Below, piece after piece: positions 35,078 to 43,379 of a stretch of DNA of 64,000 nt. How positions within the stretch are numbered: position 1 is the first letter of the stretch; every line of letters starts with the position of its first letter. A program made the position numbers and the translations under genes. The stretch is from an uncultured Aggregatibacter sp. (GTDB taxonomy: Bacteria; Pseudomonadota; Gammaproteobacteria; Enterobacterales; Pasteurellaceae), in contig NZ_CABFLM010000082.1 of assembly GCF_901873365.1 (NCBI RefSeq), positions 33,437-97,436 on the forward strand, read 5' to 3'. The notes under the pieces were generated by a model. That model did no database searches. It saw only the letters and a list, made by a program, of their open reading frames with translations, and was not told the origin of the DNA.

Positions 35078-37273
35078 TTATTGGTCTAATCCGTAGTTTC
35101 CGTTCGGATTGGTGAGCGGTGTATTTTTCAACCGCACTTCGGTTTTGAATTTTTCCAAATCGATTGCTTGTTTACCGGTTTGTAATTGCAAGTCTGTGGT
35201 GAGTTTCGCTGTGCTTAATTTTTCATCCAGATTTAATCTCGCTTGTTGTGATTCTTGATTCATCTGCACTTCAAGCATTTTGATCTCCAGTTCTTTCTCT
35301 TTGATCTGTACTTTCATCTGCTCGATCTGTAACTGGTTCTGCATGCGCAACTGCTCTAACTGCATTTCATGTTGCTGTTTCTGTTGCGCAATCTGCATTT
35401 GCATTTGAACTTTGAGGATTTCCGGATCTTGCGGTTGCTGTGATTGTGCTTCCTGCATTTCTTGTAGCTTCTGTTCGTATTCCTCGCGTGGAATCAACAT
35501 GGTTTGCGTTCCCATACTCATAGATTGCATTAAGGTTTTCGCGCCATCGTACCAATCAAAAGCGTGCATTAATTGTGGGTGTTGACCGAATTTCTGGAAA
35601 ATATCAATAATTTGTGCTGTCTGTGTTTCTTTTACCAATAAAGCGGAAGTGCCACGAGCTACCACTTGCATATCGCCTTTAATGGAGGCATCTTCCGACA
35701 TATTCATGTTGTATTCATAGAATCTGCGGATAAGTGGTTTAGTAACCGCATCATCCCACTCTTTCACTTGACGGCGACGAACAGCATTAGCCGCATTCAT
35801 CAGCATGGACATACCGCCAAGCGTAGGCGTTACCTGTCCTTGTTCACCTTGAGCAATCATAGGAAGCCCTGATTCCTCATCCATAAATGACTTGGAAAGC
35901 TGAATAATATTAGCTAACTCTTGCTGACGACTACCAATATCAAAGATGCCAAAAGCACGCTGCGCTTCAAATTGCGCATTTGCTGTTGCCCGATCGTTGG
36001 TTTTCCATAGCTTGTAAGGCGATAATTCCCAGTTGCCATCCACCGGAGTGAGTACACTGCTATTTACAACAGCTTGTGGCCCGATACCTAAAACACCGTT
36101 ATCAATCATGCCACGCCAAGCGGTGTTAAGGATTTCCTGCGCATCGCGGCAAAGGTAAGGGATGCCGAACCCGAATAAGCAACAAACATCCGGCTCACAG
36201 GTATAAACAGAATAAGGAAATTCAGCGGTTTCTAACGGGTTGAGATTCACGCTTAGGATTGTTCCATTGCCTGCCATCACGATCACGCCATCGATCTCTA
36301 AGTTCGCCGCGCGTGATTCTTCATCGTCAGGGATGACCAACCGATCATCTTCACCTAATTGGCTGTTTGCGCTTTCCAAAACGGTTAAAGGGATTCCGCC
36401 GTGGTACGTCCACAGTTCATAGCGATTGTCTTTGCTTTGCGTTTCAAGGCCTGAAAGCGTCCTTAATGTATCAATGTATCCATCCATATCGGAACTTGCG
36501 GTACGCGTATCGGAGCCTTCCAATTCACACAGTTGAAGCACGCTTTCTTTTAAGTAATACGGATTTTTAGCAAGGGCTTGTAACTGTTTCTTGGTGACAT
36601 AACTACGCTCAAATACAAATTGACAATCTTTAATTGTTGGCGCAGTCATATCCGGCACAAAATCCCATGGCAGGACTAAATGTGCGGCAGGAATGGTTTT
36701 ACTCACGATTTCACCAACCCAATTGCCTAACTCATCTTGATGCCAAGCCTTAGATTCCACCGTATCAATCACCGGTGCACGCAAGATTCCCGTTCCTAAC
36801 ACGGCGGCATAATGTAAGCATAAACGCGCCTCTGCCGCATAATCACACTCTAACAACTGGTCATCAATCAATTTCTCCATTGCTTCGGCACTTTCTTTCG
36901 CCTGTTGCATGATTGCACGGGCATTAGAGATTTGGGCGGCTTGTTCCGGATCGCTACTGTCAGGCTGTTTTGCGAGATTCGCAATATCCGGCATTGGCGT
37001 TGGTGAAATACCGTAGTTTTTATCGTCACTCGGGAAAAGCATATCTGTCATCTGCGCCGTCCATGAATCGGTTTTTGCGCGCGTATAACCGACAAATACT
37101 TTTGATTTGTTTGTTTTAATACCATCTTCATACTGATTGCGGTACTGATACATATCTTTTACCCAACGCTGGACAACCGGTTGGCGCTGTTTGATATGTT
37201 CTAAAAGTCTTGCGCGCAAATCTGACCCGAAAGCCGTGATGGCCTCCAGAAGTGCGGATTGTTCTTCTGCCAT
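35078..37273 (-). CDS. Portal protein
   Basis: The 731-residue protein has podovirus portal features. The N-terminal part contains QPVVQRWVKDMYQYRNQYEDG and SKVFVGYTRAKTDSWTAQMTDMLFPSDD. A central stem/clip region follows, then a long Gln/Met-rich C-terminal coiled coil (about residues 610-700). It follows terL by 2 bases. The portal forms the dodecameric DNA entry channel and docks the terminase. Confidence 0.85.
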   Translation of the reverse strand: MAEEQSALLEAITAFGSDLRARLLEHIKQRQPVVQRWVKDMYQYRNQYEDGIKTNKSKVFVGYTRAKTDSWTAQMTDMLFPSDDKNYGISPTPMPDIANLAKQPDSSDPEQAAQISNARAIMQQAKESAEAMEKLIDDQLLECDYAAEARLCLHYAAVLGTGILRAPVIDTVESKAWHQDELGNWVGEIVSKTIPAAHLVLPWDFVPDMTAPTIKDCQFVFERSYVTKKQLQALAKNPYYLKESVLQLCELEGSDTRTASSDMDGYIDTLRTLSGLETQSKDNRYELWTYHGGIPLTVLESANSQLGEDDRLVIPDDEESRAANLEIDGVIVMAGNGTILSVNLNPLETAEFPYSVYTCEPDVCCLFGFGIPYLCRDAQEILNTAWRGMIDNGVLGIGPQAVVNSSVLTPVDGNWELSPYKLWKTNDRATANAQFEAQRAFGIFDIGSRQQELANIIQLSKSFMDEESGLPMIAQGEQGQVTPTLGGMSMLMNAANAVRRRQVKEWDDAVTKPLIRRFYEYNMNMSEDASIKGDMQVVARGTSALLVKETQTAQIIDIFQKFGQHPQLMHAFDWYDGAKTLMQSMSMGTQTMLIPREEYEQKLQEMQEAQSQQPQDPEILKVQMQMQIAQQKQQHEMQLEQLRMQNQLQIEQMKVQIKEKELEIKMLEVQMNQESQQARLNLDEKLSTAKLTTDLQLQTGKQAIDLEKFKTEVRLKNTPLTNPNGNYGLDQ

Positions 37274-37275
37274 TT

Positions 37276-38823
37276 TTAATATCCTGTGACTGAGCTAATC
37301 GCTTGATGTGGTTTAACGTTGATGATTTGTTGTTTGAATAGGTCAGGCATAGCGCCTAAACATAAATATTGGTTTGCATCATGCGGATGTGAATAACGAT
37401 TTTTATCCGGCGATTCTGTGTATTTTTCATCACTGCTGACGTTTAATTGTCGATAAGCGTAACCGGTTTCATAGCCTTTAATCAAAACTCGACAATGCGG
37501 GCTGATAATCATCGCAGGTTGCCCTTTTCCAACTAAGCGAGATAACCACCAACGCACAGCTTCAAGTCGCCCCGTGGTGTTGTTTGTGTCTGCTGGGCGT
37601 GCATTGAATCCGTTTTCTAACAAAATTTGAAAACAGGTTTTTTCATCGGTTTGCGCGCGCTGCACTCCGGCAGGGTCGCCAATGACTTCAACTTCACAGC
37701 CTGCATATTTAGATCGGATTAAAGGAGATAGCTGATCTTGAATAAATCGCTGAATCCCCATTCCGGTAGCAACTACTTCATCAGTAATTCGCAATTGACC
37801 GACTGGCGAAACTTGCCCAATGATAGCGGCTGGCGTTAAACCAAAATCAAGACCAATGAATGTAGGCCATCCTTTAACCGGGAGTAATTTATCTTTCGAG
37901 ACGTGTAAATCTTTGTTGAAGTGATCCATATAGACGGGTTTACCTGTTTGAACAGTCGCAAATTCGTTGCAAATACGAGATTTAATCCAGCTCAATGTTT
38001 GCCCTTGAAGGTTATCAAACCAGTAGCCATAGCCTTTTTTATGGTTTTCTACGTTTTCCGCTAACGGATTAGCGACAAAACGGTGTCCGTGATAGTCCAC
38101 GTATAAGCCGTTTTCGATATTCGCTTTGACTTCATCAGATAACGATTCAAACGGTATGCCGGTAACATCAATTAACGCGCCAGGTTGTGTGAAGAACGCC
38201 CAATTCTTAGGCGTAAGGCTTTCACCTGTTTCTTCATCGAGCGCCATTTCAAAGGTATGCCACCAGTGATCGTCATCAGGTGAGTTGGTGTCCATAATCA
38301 TACCGTTCCACGTTGCACCATCGAATCCTTCCGAAACTCGCTTTTCAGGAAAACGACCAGTACGCGTCACCGCTTCCGTTACCAACATCACCGGTAAAAA
38401 TTGTGCTTCGTTAATCCAAATTCCCGTCAGTTCCAAAGACATTAATTTTTTTACATCCTTTGGTTTATCCATCGACAAGAACATAAATTCCGCTTCTACC
38501 GTAGTTTTACCGTCAGGATGATTAATTTTCATCATTCCAGAAATCGGACTGTCGTATTTAATCGGGCAAATACTTTCAGGAATCCATGCTTGAAATGTCT
38601 TGATCACAGTGCCTTTTAATTCAGGATAAGTATTTCTCACGCAAGCCCAACGAGTACGGCGAACGCCATCAGAATTTGGCTCTTGGTTTAAGCAAATACG
38701 GAACATCTCCATTACACACCCAACTGATTTACCACTCCCAATCGGGCCACGAATCGCTTTAACCAACTCATTTGATTTATGCACTCTACGAAACGTGGCA
38801 GAAGCACGATAATTAATCTTCAT
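37276..38823 (-). CDS. terL: Terminase large subunit
   Basis: The 515-residue packaging motor has an N-terminal ATPase with Walker A G26-PIGSG-K32-S33 and Walker B in GIWINEAQF. The C-terminal RNase-H-like nuclease has acidic residues in FIGLDFGLTPA, VIGDPAGVQ and HPHDANQY. I choose the start MKINYRASATF at 38823 because GAGGAAGG lies just upstream. This ATG overlaps the end of terS by 11 bases. Confidence 0.93.
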   Translation of the reverse strand: MKINYRASATFRRVHKSNELVKAIRGPIGSGKSVGCVMEMFRICLNQEPNSDGVRRTRWACVRNTYPELKGTVIKTFQAWIPESICPIKYDSPISGMMKINHPDGKTTVEAEFMFLSMDKPKDVKKLMSLELTGIWINEAQFLPVMLVTEAVTRTGRFPEKRVSEGFDGATWNGMIMDTNSPDDDHWWHTFEMALDEETGESLTPKNWAFFTQPGALIDVTGIPFESLSDEVKANIENGLYVDYHGHRFVANPLAENVENHKKGYGYWFDNLQGQTLSWIKSRICNEFATVQTGKPVYMDHFNKDLHVSKDKLLPVKGWPTFIGLDFGLTPAAIIGQVSPVGQLRITDEVVATGMGIQRFIQDQLSPLIRSKYAGCEVEVIGDPAGVQRAQTDEKTCFQILLENGFNARPADTNNTTGRLEAVRWWLSRLVGKGQPAMIISPHCRVLIKGYETGYAYRQLNVSSDEKYTESPDKNRYSHPHDANQYLCLGAMPDLFKQQIINVKPHQAISSVTGY

Positions 38824-39625
38824 CGCTACCTTCCTCGTCATCGTAGAAGTCGATGGCATACTCGACCTTGTGTTTGCTTGCCGCTTTTGCGCCGAGTTCT
38901 TGCGCTAATTTATCCGCTTTCAGCAAGGTTTCTTTCGTTTGCGCTTTTCTCAATTCGATTGTTTCAAGAGTAAGCGCAATATTGTTGTTTGTGCTATTCA
39001 GGCTTTCAATGCGCCCCACCGCTCTGTCTAGTGCAGCTTCCGCAGATTTGATTAGCTTAAATGTAATTTCCTTATCTTCTGCTGTAGTACACCGTGCTAA
39101 ATCAGCAGTGAACTTCTCAATGCTTTCAATCGCCGAAATGGCCCGCTGGCGCATCAGGTCGATTTCGTCTTTGAGGGTAAAATCAACCACCTCATCAAAA
39201 GCAGATTTATCCTTAAAGTATTTAGCGTATCCACCATGCTTTATCATTTTTGCGGACTGTTTCACCTTTGTCGCAATTTCTTTCGCAGTTTCGCAGTTCA
39301 CTTGTTCGGCTTTCGCAGTTTTGTTCGCAATTTCGCAATCAATTTCGCAGTTTTGCTCTAAATCTACTTTAGATTCAACAACTTCTGCCTCATCCATTTT
39401 GTTGGATGGATTCGCAGTTATTTTTTTGATAGCTTTTAGCTCTCTACTATCGCCTTTTTGGATTTCCCCTAACTGAGATATGGCTGTTTCAGGCTTTTTT
39501 ATATACCGTTTAGCGGTGGCAAAATTCAATCCTTTCCGTCTGCACCACTCCATTACAGATACACCGGTTCTTGCATAAGTCTTGATGTACTCTATTTGTA
39601 ATGCGTTCCAGTTTTTTTTTGCCAT
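38813..39625 (-). CDS. terS: Terminase small subunit
   Basis: The 270-residue protein has an N-terminal helix-turn-helix (WNALQIEYIKTYARTG VSVMEWCRRKG) for recognising packaging DNA. A variable linker and a helical oligomerisation region follow. It is directly upstream of and overlaps terL. The linker has an unusual string of CEIDCEIANKTAKAEQVNCE, encoded by repeated TTTCGCAGTT/AATTTCGCA units. Confidence 0.85.
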   Translation of the reverse strand: MAKKNWNALQIEYIKTYARTGVSVMEWCRRKGLNFATAKRYIKKPETAISQLGEIQKGDSRELKAIKKITANPSNKMDEAEVVESKVDLEQNCEIDCEIANKTAKAEQVNCETAKEIATKVKQSAKMIKHGGYAKYFKDKSAFDEVVDFTLKDEIDLMRQRAISAIESIEKFTADLARCTTAEDKEITFKLIKSAEAALDRAVGRIESLNSTNNNIALTLETIELRKAQTKETLLKADKLAQELGAKAASKHKVEYAIDFYDDEEGSDED

Positions 39626-39635
39626 AAACGAGATA

Positions 39636-39662
39636 TAAAAAAGCCCGTGGTTAGACGGGCTA
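39636..39662 (-). terminator. Intrinsic terminator before terS
   Basis: AGCCCGT CTAACC ACGGGCT plus a U-run on the minus strand separates the lysis/Acb2-like group from the packaging genes. Confidence 0.7.
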
Positions 39663-39678
39663 CTGTATTAATTCCTAC

Positions 39679-39942
39679 TTACAACCCCCAAGTAATAGCT
39701 TTAACCGCCCACATTTGAGCATCGATGATACGTTTAACCGCCTCATCTAATAGCATCTCTTTATCTGCTGTTAGTGTACCTTGGTTAAATGCGTCATCTT
39801 TATGTGCTATTACTTGGTTAATAGCTTGCGCAAAGCGTTGTTTACACTCTGCAACATCACCGATGTTACCCGGGTTAAAGTCGATTCCGACTAACTTTTC
39901 TCCCGCGCTTTTATCGTTTGCGAATTTGATTTGGTCTGTCAT
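39679..39942 (-). CDS. Small protein, candidate Acb2/Tad1-like cyclic-nucleotide sponge
   Basis: The 87-residue protein ends in a helical pair with RIIDAQMWAVKAITWGL. This resembles the C-terminal hairpin of Acb2/Tad1-type anti-CBASS/anti-Thoeris proteins found in many phages. The N-terminal GEKLVGIDFNPGN segment also looks like small phage proteins annotated in that group. The similarity is from pattern memory and is weak evidence. It is translationally coupled (ATGA overlap) to Rz1, a common place for accessory genes. Confidence 0.5.
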   Translation of the reverse strand: MTDQIKFANDKSAGEKLVGIDFNPGNIGDVAECKQRFAQAINQVIAHKDDAFNQGTLTADKEMLLDEAVKRIIDAQMWAVKAITWGL

Positions 39943-40223
39943 TGTGATTTACCTTTTACTTGATTAATCCACTTATTGAGATTGTCTATTTGGCTTGCGC
40001 ATTTATCTCGCTCTGCCGTTACCCTGACTAATTGCAACACTACATCGCCGTAAGTCTCCCCGGTAAATGCTGTCTTAGCACATGGTGTTGTGTAAGCTTG
40101 CGGTGGGTAAATGTATTCCGCCTTTGTTGTCACCTTACTTGTACAGGCGCTCAAGAGCAGACTGAGGGAGCTTAGTACGATAACAAGGTTGAGTTTTGAT
40201 GATAGTTTTAACTGATTCGACAT
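39939..40223 (-). CDS. Rz1-like outer-membrane spanin lipoprotein
   Basis: The 94-residue protein has a signal sequence ending in lipobox LSAC (SSLSLLLSACTSK). It overlaps the Rz gene out of frame, the classic Rz/Rz1 arrangement. I choose MSNQLKLSSK at 40223. The mature part is longer and less Pro-rich than lambda Rz1. Confidence 0.8.
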   Translation of the reverse strand: MSNQLKLSSKLNLVIVLSSLSLLLSACTSKVTTKAEYIYPPQAYTTPCAKTAFTGETYGDVVLQLVRVTAERDKCASQIDNLNKWINQVKGKSQ

Positions 40224-40482
40224 TTTCAAGTGCCACCCTTTCGATTTCTTCGTTTCGTTGTTGCTGCTCAATTACGGCTTCGCGCTCTTGTTGCAGCGCC
40301 ACATTTAAGGCTTGATTAGCCTCTTCCTGCTGTTTAATGGTTTGGGCTTGCGTTTGATTCTCGGCTCTTAGGTCAATAATATTGCTGTGTTGGTACCGTG
40401 ACCATATCCACAAGCCCAAAACTATAAGGACTAAAGCACCGATTAAGTAATTTTTTACTGTTTCGACAAATCGAGTAGGCAT
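40135..40482 (-). CDS. Rz-like inner-membrane spanin
   Basis: The 115-residue protein has one N-terminal transmembrane helix (YLIGALVLIVLGLWIW) and a periplasmic coiled coil (QTIKQQEEANQALNVALQQE). It pairs with Rz1 to fuse inner and outer membranes at lysis. The start overlaps the lysozyme gene by 28 bases. Confidence 0.85.
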   Translation of the reverse strand: MPTRFVETVKNYLIGALVLIVLGLWIWSRYQHSNIIDLRAENQTQAQTIKQQEEANQALNVALQQEREAVIEQQQRNEEIERVALENVESVKTIIKTQPCYRTKLPQSALERLYK

Positions 40483-40997
40483 AATGCTTTCTCCTTTTCC
40501 CGGCGGATTACTAAGCCGGGTAATTTTGTTTTACCCGCATAAACCCACTTTGGATACTCATTGCAAGCGCCAATATAGTCTCCTGCATTGAGCTTGCGAA
40601 ATAATGTTGATTTTTGGACGCGTCCACATCCAACGTTAAAGGTGATTGATACGGCGGCATCAAATACAGATTGAGGTAACGCCATACCGTTAGCAAATCT
40701 ATTTACACATGATTCGGCGATCTTAATGTCATTTTTCCATCGCTCAGCGATCTCAAAATCGTTATAGCGCCGCTTTGGATCTATCGCCTCACCTCCTGCC
40801 TCTGTTGAGCCAATCCCAACAGTTAATACATCGGCAGGGCATTTATACGGGTCTCTACGGCACCCCTCGGCATTGCCGATAATCTCCGCGCCGGCAGGGC
40901 TTAATGCGATTTCATCGCCATACGAGGTGTACATCACTGCAATAATACTGATAACGGAGCAAACACCTAATGCACCTCTAGTCTTTGATAATTTCAA
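40455..40997 (-). CDS. SAR-type endolysin, glycoside hydrolase family 24 lysozyme
   Basis: The 180-residue muramidase has a weakly hydrophobic N-terminal helix (GVCSVISIIAVMYTSYG) typical of a signal-arrest-release anchor. The catalytic pattern is E44-x8-C53-x5-T59, the variant with Cys in place of Asp known in some phage lysozymes. The block FDAAVSITFNVGCGR is conserved. It overlaps holin and Rz genes at its ends. Confidence 0.93.
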   Translation of the reverse strand: MKLSKTRGALGVCSVISIIAVMYTSYGDEIALSPAGAEIIGNAEGCRRDPYKCPADVLTVGIGSTEAGGEAIDPKRRYNDFEIAERWKNDIKIAESCVNRFANGMALPQSVFDAAVSITFNVGCGRVQKSTLFRKLNAGDYIGACNEYPKWVYAGKTKLPGLVIRREKEKALCLLDLSKQ

Positions 40998-41229
40998 TAT
41001 TTAACCCCTGTTTTAATCTTGCCACCATCAGCGCGTGAATCTCTTCTTTGCGCTCTTCTTCGCGCTTCAGCAAGCGACCCTCCCAGAATTTGGAATACAT
41101 ATTCACAAGCGCGGTCAAAATACCAATCGCAAGACTAAGTAACATTAAATTATTCTGATCGCCAAGCCACGCCAAAAAGCCAGAAAAACCCGACCAGACA
41201 TAGCTTTGATTTCCGGGATCTTTAAACAT
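40978..41229 (-). CDS. Holin
   Basis: The 83-residue protein has a strong transmembrane helix (LMLLSLAIGILTALVNMY), an amphipathic segment before it and a highly charged C-terminal tail (GRLLKREEERKEE). It lies directly upstream of and overlapping the endolysin gene. I choose the second ATG (MFKDP, 41229) because GGTGGAG is well spaced for it. Holin identity rests on topology and position. Confidence 0.75.
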   Translation of the reverse strand: MFKDPGNQSYVWSGFSGFLAWLGDQNNLMLLSLAIGILTALVNMYSKFWEGRLLKREEERKEEIHALMVARLKQGLNIEIIKD

Positions 41230-41261
41230 TCTCATACTCCACCCCGCTTATTTTCGAGGTA

Positions 41262-41293
41262 ATAAAAAAGCCCAATCCGTTAAGATTGAGCCT
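41262..41293 (-). terminator. Intrinsic terminator upstream of holin
   Basis: GGCTCAATC/GATTGGGC forms an imperfect stem with a U-run on the minus strand. Confidence 0.55.
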
Positions 41294-41310
41294 ATGGAAT
41301 TCTTGCCAAT

Positions 41311-41383
41311 AAAAAACCGAGATGTATTAATTTACACCTCGGCTATTGTTAGAAATAGTAATGCAAAATTAGGGTTAAGTCAA
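41311..41383 (-). promoter_or_regulatory. Promoter followed at once by an intrinsic terminator (module copy 1)
   Basis: The minus strand has TTGACT (41378-41383), a 17-base spacer and TACTAT (41355-41360). The expected start near 41348 enters the hairpin CCGAGGTGTA...CATCTCGG plus TTTTTT (41311-41343). It stands before the lysis genes and resembles the module at 25953-26024. Confidence 0.6.
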
Positions 41384-41390
41384 TTTATAA

Positions 41391-41501
41391 TCACTTTTGA
41401 TGAGACTGTTCAACTTGGCAAATATACCCATCACAATCTTGATTTAAGTCTAAATGATAGGCGGCCCATAACAACGCCACTGCAAAGAAAATCTTGAACA
41501 T
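41391..41501 (-). CDS. Tiny membrane/secreted protein, 36 residues
   Basis: The ORF starts MFKIFFAVALLWAAYHLDL with AGGA 7 bases upstream. It has one hydrophobic helix and a short Cys-containing tail (QDCDGYICQVEQ). It sits between the antirepressor and the lysis promoter. The function is unknown. Confidence 0.45.
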   Translation of the reverse strand: MFKIFFAVALLWAAYHLDLNQDCDGYICQVEQSHQK

Positions 41502-41587
41502 AATTTGTCCTTTTTCGTGAATTTGAGGTGTAAAAACCCGCCGCACGGATTTCTTGGGGGAAAGTGCGGTCGGATTTTGCGGTGTTT

Positions 41588-42433
41588 TTAGAAGTCGATT
41601 TTGACGGCTTTCGGGTCAAACTGGCGCAAGTGTTGCAGTACTCGCCAGTTTGTCATTGGGTCAATCTCAAACTCTTTGGTAATGCGGTTTAAGATTTGGT
41701 TTGTTGAGCGTAGTACGCTTAAGTATTCGTAAGCCTGTCCGTAGATTTGCCCGCTCATGTTCGAGCCTAAAACGTTAAAGGCTCTTTCGATATGTTGGAA
41801 AGTGCCGACGCCACGTTTGAAAGCGAACCACAACCAAGCAAGCTGTTGAAGTTCATACTCGGTAAATTCAAAATTGAAACGATCATCTTTTTTCGGTTCA
41901 GTGATAAGCTCACCTTCAAGCACAATTCTATGCACATATTCCACCGCACTTTGTAATTTGTCGGCGGGAATGTCTTCAATGGTTTCGACGTTCATGTATT
42001 GGTGAACAAGATTATAGGCATCGGAATAAATCAAGCCTTTCTTACTCACCAACATATTTACGGCATTGCGTAAGCCTGTGCGATCGTCTGCCGTGGTTTT
42101 GCCTTCATACTTTCCTGTTTTACGGATTGCCGGTAAAACTTCTTCAAAGACCCAATTTTGGAATGTTTCTGCTTCTGGTTTATTAGACCGGAAAATCATT
42201 CGATAAAGATTAGGTTCATTAATGAAGATCATCTCTTGCAAACCACCATTTGAAGGGGTGGAAAGTTTTTCCACTCCTTTAGGATTGAATTTAAATTTGC
42301 TTACAGAACGATTTCCTAACCCTAAAATTGCAGCAACATCCACAAGACAGAAAAATGGATCTAAACCAATAACATTGATACGAACAGGTAATGAGTTGAA
42401 ATTGAATGTGGAAAGTTGGGTTTGATTAGACAT
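41588..42433 (-). CDS. BRO-family phage antirepressor
   Basis: The 281-residue protein has an N-terminal BRO-N domain (VIGLDPFFCLVDVAAILGLGN ... FQNWVFEEVLPAIRKTGKY) and a long helical C-terminal half. BRO-N antirepressors inactivate CI-type repressors or bind DNA. AAGGAG precedes ATG 42433. The same frame is open upstream to 42628 through an Icd/Ash-like leader sequence. Confidence 0.85.
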   Translation of the reverse strand: MSNQTQLSTFNFNSLPVRINVIGLDPFFCLVDVAAILGLGNRSVSKFKFNPKGVEKLSTPSNGGLQEMIFINEPNLYRMIFRSNKPEAETFQNWVFEEVLPAIRKTGKYEGKTTADDRTGLRNAVNMLVSKKGLIYSDAYNLVHQYMNVETIEDIPADKLQSAVEYVHRIVLEGELITEPKKDDRFNFEFTEYELQQLAWLWFAFKRGVGTFQHIERAFNVLGSNMSGQIYGQAYEYLSVLRSTNQILNRITKEFEIDPMTNWRVLQHLRQFDPKAVKIDF

Positions 42434-42628
42434 GAGTCTACTCCTTTGTTTTATTTTACGAAGTTTAGAATTGACCTTATAAGGTCGCCAAGAGGTTCGT
42501 AAACCGAAACAAAGAACGGCCGGGATTATTCCCCTTTCAGGTGTTGTATTCTCCGCCCTCTCGGCATAGATGAAATTGGATTTATGCGTGTTAAGTCTTA
42601 ATGGCAATAAAACTAAACGAGAACACAA
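42434..42628 (-). other. Icd/Ash-like leader reading frame fused in frame to the antirepressor
   Basis: The frame continuing upstream of the antirepressor encodes HKSNFIYAERAENTTPERG and IIPAVLCFGLRTSWRP. This is a recurring leader found before phage antirepressors and related to Icd/Ash-type small ORFs. No strong start codon is seen (TTG 42628). The RNA of this stretch carries the two segments complementary to the upstream C4-like RNA. Confidence 0.55.
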
Positions 42629-42639
42629 ATTTTACGCAT

Positions 42640-42702
42640 AAAAAAACCGCTATGCTGTCGGGTGCGGATTTCCGCTTTGTTTTAAGGTTACGAGCCTTGA
42701 AA
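42640..42702 (-). ncRNA. C4-like antisense RNA
   Basis: On the minus strand this stretch carries CAAGGCTCGTAACC (complementary to the leader at about 42487-42512, GGTTTACGAACCTCTTGG) and GACAGCATAG (complementary to CTATGCCGAG at about 42559-42570). It ends with CCGC...GCGG and seven U, like a terminator whose loop displays the antisense sequence. This is the layout of the P1/P7 C4 RNA that controls icd-ant. Confidence 0.65.
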
Positions 42703-42712
42703 AACATACTAA

Positions 42713-42741
42713 TAAAAAAAGCCTGTGTTGTAAACAGGCTT
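42713..42741 (-). terminator. Intrinsic terminator between moron genes and C4/antirepressor unit
   Basis: GCCTGT TTACAAC ACAGGC followed by seven U on the minus strand. Confidence 0.75.
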
Positions 42742-42746
42742 TATTC

Positions 42747-43088
42747 TTATCTTAACAAATTTTTACACTTGCCTATGCCAATAGTCATGTTTGAACTGCC
42801 ATTGGGATAAATTAATCGGCAAGACCCCTTACTTGAGTTATACTTGATTTCGTCAACTTCAAAGTTAATGTACTTTCCTCTATTTTTCCCTAAGAAGATA
42901 GCCTGAATAACCGAGCCTTCGGAAATAAACTGTGGAATTTGAACCTTTTCCTCATCACAAGAAGACAGAAATCCTCCAAACGAATCTTTGCACTCTGTGA
43001 ACGTTCCTTTACCAGGAGTTTCTACTGTAATTGCAGATGCACTTACCGAAACCAGACCAAGGATAAACAAAAAACCAATCTTTCTCAT
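42747..43088 (-). CDS. Secreted small protein (moron cluster)
   Basis: The 113-residue protein has a clear signal peptide (MRKIGFLFILGLVSVSASA). The mature part has four Cys (TECKDSFGGFLSSCDEE, SCRLIY, GKCKN), suggesting disulfides. ATG 43088 is chosen for its GAGG site. It is AT-rich relative to the structural genes. The function is unknown; a host-surface or lysogenic-conversion role is possible. Confidence 0.65.
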   Translation of the reverse strand: MRKIGFLFILGLVSVSASAITVETPGKGTFTECKDSFGGFLSSCDEEKVQIPQFISEGSVIQAIFLGKNRGKYINFEVDEIKYNSSKGSCRLIYPNGSSNMTIGIGKCKNLLR

Positions 43089-43100
43089 GAAATACCTCAA

Positions 43101-43373
43101 TTAATAATTCCGATAACTGTTATTATCGTAGATATTCCAACTATTCCCACGGTTATCACTACCACGGTATATGTCATTACCTATTTGATGCGTGGTTGAC
43201 CGATAGCCATCAGATCCATTGGTGATATAGCTATTCCCAATCTGATGGGTGGTAGAGGTATAACCACTTGAATCACGACATATCTGAGTACTGCCGAAAT
43301 CATTGCAGGTGGTGTAATTTGCCATAGCTGACGCCGATACAAAGAGCGAGCAAATAAATAACAATCTTTTCAT
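43101..43373 (-). CDS. Secreted repeat protein (moron cluster)
   Basis: The 90-residue protein has signal peptide MKRLLFICSLFVSASAMA. Its mature part is made of short tandem repeats (YTSTTHQIGNSYI, YRSTTHQIGNDIY) rich in Ser, Thr, Asn, Tyr and Gly, so a small extended or beta-solenoid fold is likely. It is unrecognised and co-directional with the other secreted genes. Confidence 0.6.
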   Translation of the reverse strand: MKRLLFICSLFVSASAMANYTTCNDFGSTQICRDSSGYTSTTHQIGNSYITNGSDGYRSTTHQIGNDIYRGSDNRGNSWNIYDNNSYRNY

Positions 43374-43379
43374 TTCTTT

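Noticed and set aside
38853..39476. 207-residue plus-strand ORF
   Set aside because: Antisense shadow of the terminase small subunit gene, open because of that gene's skewed composition.
41431..41619. Minus-strand 62-residue ORF
   Set aside because: It is a shadow frame over the 36-residue membrane ORF and the antirepressor end, with poor composition and no good start.
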